Source of the DNA: Thermococcaceae archaeon
GTDB taxonomy: Archaea; Methanobacteriota_B; Thermococci; Thermococcales; Thermococcaceae
Length of the DNA: 10,424 bases
Assembly: GCA_027064745.1 (NCBI GenBank)
Contig: JAMOPD010000258.1
Location: 1 to 10,424, forward strand
Direction: 5' to 3'
A program made the translations under genes and the position numbers. The notes below the pieces were generated by a model. That model ran no database searches, was not told where the DNA came from, and was given only the letters and a program-made list of their open reading frames with translations. Within the stretch, counting starts at the first letter, position 1. Each line of letters starts with the position of its first letter. Shown piece after piece: positions 5,697-10,424 of this stretch.

Positions 5697-5714
5697 GAAA
5701 AATGGGGGAACATT

Positions 5715-6509
5715 ATGAAAGTCGCATATATCCAAATGAAACCCAAGCTTTTAGAGGTGCATAAAAACCTCAGTAGAGCTGAAAAGTTTATCCAAGAAGC
5801 TGCAGAAAAAGGTGCCAAGCTAATTGTTTTACCAGAACTTTTTGATACGGGCTACAATTTTAAGAGCAGGGATGAAGTGGATAGCGTTGCCATGCAGATT
5901 CCAGATGGAGAAACTACAGAATTTCTTGTAGAGCAGGCAAGAGAGCATGAGGTCTTTATCGTGGCTGGAACTGCAGAGAAAGATGAAAAAGGAAAACTCT
6001 ATAACTCAGCTGTAGTAGTTGGTCCTATAGGATGGGGCTACATGGGTAAATACCGCAAGATTCATCTATTCTACAGGGAAAAACTCTTCTTTGAGCCCGG
6101 TAATTTGGGTTTTCATGTTTTTAACATTGGTATAGCCAAAGTCGGTGTCATGATATGCTTCGACTGGTTCTTCCCCGAGGCCATGAGGACGCTGGCATTA
6201 AAAGGAGCACACATAATAGCCCATCCTTCTAACCTCGTCATGCCCTACGCACCGAGGGCGATGCCGATAAGGGCCCTTGAGAACAGAGTTTACACAGTAA
6301 CGGCCAACAGAGTAGGTGAGGAGAGAGGTTTGAGGTTCATAGGCAAGAGCACGATAGCCTCGCCGAAGGCTGAAGTTCTGGCGGTAGGGAGCGAGGATAG
6401 GGAGGAAGTTGCTGTGGTCGAGGCTAACCTTCAGCTCGCAAGGAATAAAAAGATAAACGAGTTAAATGATATCTTCAAGGATAGACGGCCTGAATACTAT
6501 GCCCTTTGA
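5715..6509 (+). CDS. Nitrilase-superfamily carbon-nitrogen hydrolase
   Basis: A 264-residue amidohydrolase with the Glu-Lys-Cys catalytic triad: E41 in VLPELF, K115 in YRKIHLF, and C148 in MICFDWFFPE. It spans the whole single-domain nitrilase fold and closely resembles my memory of the Pyrococcus abyssi nitrilase, reported to act on small aliphatic nitriles; the physiological substrate may instead be an omega-amide or other amide. It has no signal peptide and should be cytoplasmic. ATG at 5715 has GGGGG six bases upstream. The gene stands alone on its strand and ends five bases from the convergent methyltransferase gene. Its composition changes inside the gene: about 40% GC over 5761-5940, but about 56% in sampled lines after 6180, suggesting a recombination edge near 6160. 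Confidence 0.93.
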   Translation: MKVAYIQMKPKLLEVHKNLSRAEKFIQEAAEKGAKLIVLPELFDTGYNFKSRDEVDSVAMQIPDGETTEFLVEQAREHEVFIVAGTAEKDEKGKLYNSAVVVGPIGWGYMGKYRKIHLFYREKLFFEPGNLGFHVFNIGIAKVGVMICFDWFFPEAMRTLALKGAHIIAHPSNLVMPYAPRAMPIRALENRVYTVTANRVGEERGLRFIGKSTIASPKAEVLAVGSEDREEVAVVEANLQLARNKKINELNDIFKDRRPEYYAL

Positions 6510-6514
6510 ATGTT

Positions 6515-7315
6515 TCATTCTTTGTATGGAACGCTGAAGTCTTCGAGGACATGCCTCGCAATCTCCCTCCTAGGTCCTCTGAAGATGAGCACGTCGCTGA
6601 GCCTTGAAAATCCTTCTTTTTCTGCCCGTATAAGCTGAACTTCCCTGAAGAATATCCTTCCAATGGCAAGCTGGCTGGATAGATTCCAGTGGTAGAAGTC
6701 GAACTCCCCCACCTTCCTGAAGCCTGGAAGGAGATAGTATGAGCGTTTAAACGTTCCTCTGAAGACGTTATAGCCTTCGTGGACTGAGGCAAGGGTGTGG
6801 TCTTCGCCTTTGCTCTCCACAAGGAACTCCTTGTACCCGATCAAGTAGAGGATTCTGTAAACCCTGTCCGTGTCCTCTATCATAAAAACCCCTCCGTCGC
6901 TCAGCGTTGAAGCAACACCGGCAAATATTCTCACGGCATCGAAGGGATCGAAGTGTATCATCGTGTTTCCGAAAAGAACGGCCAGATCGTGCTCTCCCAC
7001 GAGCTTGTTTATCCCCCGAATATCTCCCCGAACAAGTCTTATCTCCGGCTCGATTCCTGCCATCTCAAGCCATTCTTCCGAGCGCTTGAGGTCATCCTCT
7101 CTTGCGTCGACCAGTGTTAGCAGCTTTGCATCCGTTGCCTTGGTGAGGGCAGCACCGGCTATTCCGGTTCCGGCACACAGGTCAAGAACCTTCCCGTTTC
7201 CTGGCAACTCAAGGGTCATGAATAACCCAATCATCTGTTCAAACCTCTTCCTTGCCCCCTCATTTTTAGGTTCCATATAGTCCCTTGCGTATCTGTAGAG
7301 CTCCTCCAGTGACAT
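6515..7315 (-). CDS. Class I SAM-dependent methyltransferase
   Basis: A 266-residue methyltransferase of unknown substrate. The Rossmann core shows motif I VLDLCAGTGIAG (43-54), the acidic end of strand 2 at D70 (LLTLVDAR), RGD at 96-98 after strand 3, and AVLFGNTMIHF (112-122) for strand 4. A helical cap (1-38) precedes the core, and a C-terminal part 155-266 carries basic and aromatic residues that may bind substrate. The open frame extends upstream to 7675, but the true start is ATG 7315, set by GGGGTGG (7326-7320) four bases before it. The upstream extension is antisense to the next operon. GC is about 55-60% in sampled lines, higher than the flanking genes. It may modify a small molecule, since no RNA- or protein-methylase signature is seen. 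Confidence 0.88.
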   Translation of the reverse strand: MSLEELYRYARDYMEPKNEGARKRFEQMIGLFMTLELPGNGKVLDLCAGTGIAGAALTKATDAKLLTLVDAREDDLKRSEEWLEMAGIEPEIRLVRGDIRGINKLVGEHDLAVLFGNTMIHFDPFDAVRIFAGVASTLSDGGVFMIEDTDRVYRILYLIGYKEFLVESKGEDHTLASVHEGYNVFRGTFKRSYYLLPGFRKVGEFDFYHWNLSSQLAIGRIFFREVQLIRAEKEGFSRLSDVLIFRGPRREIARHVLEDFSVPYKE

Positions 7316-7343
7316 AATACCACCCCTTATTGTTTTTGTAAAA

Positions 7344-7372
7344 TTACTTAAGCTCATCGAAAGTTTTAAATA
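7344..7372. promoter_or_regulatory. Divergent promoter region, methyltransferase / membrane-HTH-lipoprotein operon
   Basis: TTTTAAATA at 7364-7372 is a TATA box about 26 bases before an expected plus-strand start near 7394. The same AT block read on the minus strand (TATTTAAAAC), or GCTTAAGTAA at 7353-7344, could serve the methyltransferase. The first fits better, because the second would start the transcript inside the ribosome binding site. Confidence 0.5.
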
Positions 7373-7373
7373 T

Positions 7374-7399
7374 TTTGTCAACTTACTAAGGTTGACAAA
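7374..7399. promoter_or_regulatory. Operator-like palindrome at the start site of the three-gene operon
   Basis: TTTGTCAAC (7374-7382), eight bases, then GTTGACAAA (7391-7399): a perfect 9-bp-arm inverted repeat. It begins immediately after the TATA box and covers the predicted transcription start, ending just before the GGTGAT site. This is where an archaeal repressor would block polymerase. The small HTH protein encoded by the second gene of the operon is the obvious candidate ligand, by inference only. Confidence 0.6.
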
Positions 7400-7409
7400 G
7401 GTGATAAGG

Positions 7410-8111
7410 ATGAAGCTTGAAAACGTAAGGCCCATGAATTTCAGTGGTATTCCTTTTGCTCTCGTTGTCATAGCATTTCCCCTTATTATCATTCTCCCCA
7501 GAGCTATGTCTGAGGTATGGTGGCCGTTATGGATTCTTGGCTGGCTCATTCTATCTGCATCCTGGGGAACAGGGGTCGGGATTGATGGAAGCTTAATTGT
7601 GCTGAAGTATGTCTTTGGAAAGTTGAAGATAAGGATACCTTTCGGTGAAATTGAGGAGATAACAGCTCTCAGCAAGCTTCTTGCCAGATATTTTAAGTGG
7701 GAGATAGCTCTCTTCGTGATTTGTATTATTTATGCTTTCTTTGATTTGATAACCATGCCACGTGAGCTTTTAAAGGGATATTATTTTGGAGACATTGGAC
7801 TGATAATATTCGGGTTGTTTTACATTTTTGCTTTTATATTGCCATTTTCAAGAAGGATCCTTGTGGGAATTCTTGCATACTTATTTATACTGCCAATCCT
7901 CTTATATCAAAAAACTGGGAATATTACAGGTGATGATATTTCTATGTTCATGGTTTTGGCAGCAATATTGGGTTTTGCCATTTTGGACATTTACGGAAAG
8001 GATTACATCTTAATTAGAACCAAAAAAGACGTTTATCTACTAACCTGCAGGAGTGCAGATAACGTTATAAAAACAGTTCTAAAGGTGGCTCAAAATGTTC
8101 AAACTGCCTGA
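7410..8111 (+). CDS. Hypothetical membrane protein, first gene of a regulator operon
   Basis: A 233-residue protein I cannot name. Hydrophobic segments lie near residues 13-30, 35-52, 97-115, 128-145, 148-166 and 176-193. Between helices 2 and 3 is a soluble beta-rich piece (VGIDGSLIVLKYVFGKLKIRIPFGEIEEI, split here only in description), and the tail YILIRTKKDVYLLTC...NVIKTVLKVAQ resembles the last strands and helix of a bacterial PH-like domain. This suggests a PH-like domain interrupted by membrane helices. ATG at 7410 is chosen because GGTGAT (7400-7405) stands four bases before it; the in-frame TTG at 7392 lies inside the operator and before that site. It overlaps the HTH gene by 17 bases, so the two are translationally linked. 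It may act as a membrane partner or sensor for the HTH protein. Confidence 0.8.
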   Translation: MKLENVRPMNFSGIPFALVVIAFPLIIILPRAMSEVWWPLWILGWLILSASWGTGVGIDGSLIVLKYVFGKLKIRIPFGEIEEITALSKLLARYFKWEIALFVICIIYAFFDLITMPRELLKGYYFGDIGLIIFGLFYIFAFILPFSRRILVGILAYLFILPILLYQKTGNITGDDISMFMVLAAILGFAILDIYGKDYILIRTKKDVYLLTCRSADNVIKTVLKVAQNVQTA

Positions 8112-8490
8112 GGGTATGGAAAGGGTCTGGCTTATGAGAGCTAAGGGTATGCGGGAAGTTGAGATAGCTGAAGCTCAGGGAATTTCCCGTCAAGCTGTTA
8201 ATAAAGCTCTGAAAGATGCCAGGGAAAAACTTTTTGAAAACTTTCTTGGTATAGCCGAGGTTTTCAGTTTTGAAGTTATAAGGATTAACGTTGAGAAGGG
8301 TTTTATGATTGCAAATGCAAAAATCGGAAGTGAAGTAAAAAGAGCTTACTTTTTCTATATTCCAAAAATAGGGGTTAGGGCATTCTTTGAAGATTCTGAA
8401 TTTCCTGATTATCTGCTTGAACATGCAATAAAGCTTGGACTGGCAAAAAATTTAAGTAAAGATGAACTCCTTCAGAGAATAGAGATATGA
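8095..8490 (+). CDS. Small helix-turn-helix DNA-binding protein (Tfx / sigma-region-4-like)
   Basis: A 131-residue protein. Residues 8-46 are a helix-turn-helix with the pattern GMERVWLMRAKGM, REVEIAEAQGI, SRQAVNKALKDAREKL, similar to Tfx proteins and to region 4 of sigma factors. S31-R32-Q33 begins the recognition helix. Residues 50-115 form a beta-rich C-terminal domain (FSFEVIRINVEKGFMIANAKIG...RAYFFYIPKIGVRAFFE) that may bind a ligand or the membrane partner. ATG at 8095 has GGTGG at 8082-8086. It overlaps the upstream membrane gene by 17 bases and is followed after 39 bases by the lipoprotein gene, so it is the middle gene of an operon. It likely binds the palindrome at 7374-7399. The exact family is uncertain. 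Confidence 0.8.
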   Translation: MFKLPEGMERVWLMRAKGMREVEIAEAQGISRQAVNKALKDAREKLFENFLGIAEVFSFEVIRINVEKGFMIANAKIGSEVKRAYFFYIPKIGVRAFFEDSEFPDYLLEHAIKLGLAKNLSKDELLQRIEI

Positions 8491-8529
8491 GGCATGAAAA
8501 TATTATCAAATGTTGTAGGAGGCAAAAAC

Positions 8530-9396
8530 ATGAAAAAAATTGGAATTTTGCTTGTTGGAATACTCTTGATAAGTATAACCGCCGGGTGTATAGGAGGCAA
8601 AACTTCAAGCTCAAGCTCAACTTTAATGACACAATCCACTTCCAGCACAGGGGGCACAACAACCAGTAGCCCGATTTCAACTACCAGTACCACAACTACA
8701 ACCAGCCCTCCACTAAAGAAATACACGCGGGAAGAGCTCCTCGGACTGGCAAAGAGCATCAAATACTTTACATTTACAGACAACACCACAATGAACATTC
8801 AACTTACACTCAAAGTCAATGGAACTATAATGCAGAGGCAGAACATAACTTTTGAACTCAAAAGGAAGGCATATGTAGACTTGAAAAACAGAATAGCTGA
8901 AGTAAATGGCACAACTCATGTTTATCCAAACGGAGGAAGCTCCGTAAGCCATCAGGTGGTTGTAGGAGATACGATATACATTGCAACAAACGGCATAACC
9001 CAAGAAATAAACAATGCAACTATAGCCAACCTCACATGGAATTATAACCCCGTGAGCTTTGCTGTGCTCTATCTGACAGAAAAGCCCAATAGAACTGAAT
9101 TTGTTAATGGCACCCAGTTCCTATATTACACCATAAGCAACGAAGACCTTAGAAACATGATGTCAATGTTCTCACCGCTGAAGGGCACTAATGTGAGTGT
9201 CTGGAATGGAATTCTTGAACTCAGATTCAAGAATGGAAAGCTAATAAGTGAGAGAACAATGTACGAGTTTAAGCTTGTTATGATGATGAACGGAAATGAG
9301 GTTATTGAAGTCGGAAAAGTCTATGATGAGATACACATATATGACTTCGATGTCAAGAAGCATGTAAATATCCCGGAGAAAAGTGTAAAAGCTTGA
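8530..9396 (+). CDS. Secreted lipoprotein with Ser/Thr-rich linker and nine N-glycosylation sequons
   Basis: A 288-residue predicted surface lipoprotein. The signal peptide MKKIGILLVGILLISITAGC ends in a lipobox with C20 as the modified residue. Residues 24-62 are a low-complexity Ser/Thr/Pro linker, typical of archaeal surface lipoproteins and possibly O-glycosylated. The remainder (65-288) is beta-rich, repeatedly Asn-X-Ser/Thr: NTT, NGT, NIT, NGT, NAT, NLT, NRT, NGT, NVS. The fold is not recognised; a LolA/LppX-type single domain is conceivable. The start at 8530 is set by GGAGG at 8518-8522; the in-frame ATG at 8494 would add 12 residues before the signal peptide and lacks support. It is the last gene of the operon with the membrane and HTH genes; a T-run follows the stop. 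Confidence 0.85.
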   Translation: MKKIGILLVGILLISITAGCIGGKTSSSSSTLMTQSTSSTGGTTTSSPISTTSTTTTTSPPLKKYTREELLGLAKSIKYFTFTDNTTMNIQLTLKVNGTIMQRQNITFELKRKAYVDLKNRIAEVNGTTHVYPNGGSSVSHQVVVGDTIYIATNGITQEINNATIANLTWNYNPVSFAVLYLTEKPNRTEFVNGTQFLYYTISNEDLRNMMSMFSPLKGTNVSVWNGILELRFKNGKLISERTMYEFKLVMMMNGNEVIEVGKVYDEIHIYDFDVKKHVNIPEKSVKA

Positions 9397-9397
9397 C

Positions 9398-9407
9398 TTT
9401 TTTCTTT
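9398..9407 (+). terminator. T-rich terminator after the lipoprotein gene
   Basis: A run of six T followed by C and three more T stands directly after the stop codon, fitting archaeal T-rich termination. The convergent membrane gene ends at 9430. Confidence 0.45.
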
Positions 9408-9429
9408 CCCATCCCATTTCCTCCAACTT

Positions 9430-10137
9430 TCATTCATATCCCTTTTCCCCGGCCTTCAGCAGAAAGCGGAACATCTCAACGAACATAAGGGGAATAATTA
9501 TTAGGGCAAAGAGGATTCCAGAGCCTGTCCCTGCCCCGAAGAATGCCATTGCTCCGGATACAAAGCAGAGGAATGTCAGAAATGTCATGAGTTCAGCGCT
9601 AGCCCTTGCCAGCTTATCCGTAAAACGTGGTGAAAGCTGGAGGACAAGCGGTTTTCCTGAGAAGAACGTCATGAAAAGCATGAAGAGCATTATAAGTAAC
9701 AGTTCCTGGAGAGCCCTGCCAAGCATGGGGAGATAGAGCATTATCATTATAATCTGAGCATAAAGATACTTTCTTATATCGGGTGGTTCTATGACCCTTT
9801 CAGGCTTTCCAGGGGCTTCACTTTCATATGTCTTTTTCGCGAGCAAGTAGACAACAACAAAAACTACTGCCATTCCGAGGAATAAAACCGCCATCAGCCA
9901 GATAATGCTCAGGAAGATGCTAATGGCTATTACCGCTACTCCAAGAATGACCAAGGCTATTCCGCCGAAGGCGTTGGCTCTCCTCCAAGCTTCTTTTGAG
10001 AGATATGTGTAGCCGATGCGGAAGCCTATGACATAGCCCGGCTCATCTCTACAGAGATAAGTGAGCAAACCTGCAAAAACGAGCAGGCCGCCGACGAAGA
10101 GGCCATATAAGAATCTAAGGAGATGATAGGTCTCAAT
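9430..10137 (-). CDS. SdpI-like integral membrane protein, apparent ATT start
   Basis: A 235-residue membrane protein. The motif GYVIGFRIGYTYLSKEAWRRANAFGG (residues about 34-59) is the archaeal version of the loop IG-R-T-S-E-W-H-G found in SdpI/YhfL-family proteins, named after the Bacillus immunity protein. Here it follows a first membrane helix (about 8-28), which the shorter frame beginning with TTG at 10068 would cut. Further helices are near 58-78, 80-100, 125-140, 145-160, 185-202 and 205-225. In frame upstream of 10068 there is no ATG, GTG or TTG; ATT at 10137 stands exactly three bases after GGTGAT (10146-10141), the same arrangement as the regulator start at 4366. It may be a true ATT start or a recently lost ATG. 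The upstream membrane gene ends four bases before it. Confidence 0.75.
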   Translation of the reverse strand: METYHLLRFLYGLFVGGLLVFAGLLTYLCRDEPGYVIGFRIGYTYLSKEAWRRANAFGGIALVILGVAVIAISIFLSIIWLMAVLFLGMAVVFVVVYLLAKKTYESEAPGKPERVIEPPDIRKYLYAQIIMIMLYLPMLGRALQELLLIMLFMLFMTFFSGKPLVLQLSPRFTDKLARASAELMTFLTFLCFVSGAMAFFGAGTGSGILFALIIIPLMFVEMFRFLLKAGEKGYE

Positions 10138-10141
10138 GGTA

Positions 10142-10424
10142 TCACCCAGCAGTTAGAAGTCTGTAGATACCTAAGAAGACAATGATAAGGAATGATAAGC
10201 CTGCATAGCTTATTGCAGAGCCTGAAACTATTCTGAGGTTGTAGAGAACTGTTAGAAAATACACAAATATAAGTCCGAGATTCATTAATGTCATGAACTC
10301 AGACCACGCTTTCCAGCTTGCAGGATAAAAGCGGCGTTTTATGAAAAAGCCCGGATCCTTAGCTACCAACGTCAAAGTAAAGAACAATCCCCAAATCATA
10401 ATCGGGAAGAGTAAAGTTCCAGAG
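10142..10424 (-). CDS. Hypothetical membrane protein, 5' part outside the window
   Basis: Open frame from the window edge to TGA at 10142. The visible 94 residues include hydrophobic segments near the start (GTLLFPIMIWGLFFTLTLV), in the middle (LMNLGLIFVYFLTVLY) and at the end (YAGLSFLIIVFLGIYRLL). An ATG at 10399 exists, but no ribosome binding site precedes it and the frame remains open beyond it, so the real start is probably outside. Its stop codon overlaps the GGTGAT site of the SdpI-like gene, so the two are likely one operon with coupled translation. No family is recognised. Confidence 0.65.
   Translation of the reverse strand, partial: SGTLLFPIMIWGLFFTLTLVAKDPGFFIKRRFYPASWKAWSEFMTLMNLGLIFVYFLTVLYNLRIVSGSAISYAGLSFLIIVFLGIYRLLTAG

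Noticed and set aside
7392..7409. TTG start six codons earlier for the membrane-protein gene
   Set aside because: It lies inside the palindrome near the expected transcript start and before the GGTGAT site that fits ATG 7410.
7316..7675. N-terminal extension of the methyltransferase frame to 386 residues
   Set aside because: The extension is antisense to the membrane-protein gene and to its promoter palindrome, and a strong ribosome binding site sets the start at 7315.
7929..7990. GTGATGA-like C box, possible C/D box guide RNA
   Set aside because: It lies inside a coding region, and no matching D box or internal C'/D' boxes were found at usual spacing.
8065..8424. Minus-strand frame of 119 codons
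   Set aside because: Antisense to the HTH gene; composition rich in Phe and Ser with no recognisable domain.
8472..8798. Minus-strand frame rich in Val and Leu across the Ser/Thr linker
   Set aside because: The antisense of Thr/Ser-rich ACN repeats automatically reads Val-rich; there is no start site support.

Overview
The window looks like chromosomal DNA of a hyperthermophilic euryarchaeon of the order Thermococcales (Pyrococcus/Thermococcus). The evidence is a dolichol-phosphate mannose synthase whose active-site residues fall at the same positions as in the Pyrococcus furiosus enzyme, a 37-residue eL41 ribosomal protein, a tRNA-Pro with encoded CCA, archaeal TATA boxes about 25 nt before starts, and GGTGAT-type ribosome binding sites. 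Genes are tightly packed and several convergent pairs overlap or nearly touch. No phage, transposase or CRISPR array is visible.

Left part (1-2300): a DtxR/MntR-type metal-dependent repressor (minus), tRNA-Pro(CGG) (minus), a two-domain Dol-P-Man synthase (plus), and an orphan membrane protein (minus) whose 3' end runs into the synthase gene. Middle (2300-5720): an M28-like zinc aminopeptidase (plus) convergent with a small winged-helix regulator (minus), then an eL41-phosphoesterase transcription unit (minus) and a long AT-rich spacer. Right-middle (5715-7320): a nitrilase-family amidohydrolase (plus) convergent with a SAM methyltransferase (minus). Right (7320-9400): a probable three-gene operon of a membrane protein, a small helix-turn-helix protein and a sequon-rich lipoprotein, preceded by a strong palindrome at its start site. 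The window ends (9430-10424) in two membrane-protein genes on the minus strand. One is SdpI-like, and its best-placed start codon is ATT.

The main discoveries not explained by gene calls are: (i) a family of short inverted-repeat elements, two complete copies and one cut by the window edge, in both orientations, sharing ends of the type ATACTGTCAGGA; (ii) the perfect left half of the classical DtxR operator at the dtxR-like start; (iii) the eL41 gene with a 14-bp direct repeat flanking it and a palindrome just upstream of its promoter; (iv) the 9-bp-arm palindrome controlling the membrane protein/HTH/lipoprotein operon, which resembles a membrane-linked signalling cassette; (v) two GC-rich blocks (about 56% against about 40% nearby), one with an edge inside the nitrilase gene, suggesting recombination with DNA from a higher-GC relative. 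Dol-P-Man synthase supplies mannose for archaeal N-glycans, and the lipoprotein carries nine sequons, so the two could meet in that pathway, but nothing in the sequence links them directly.
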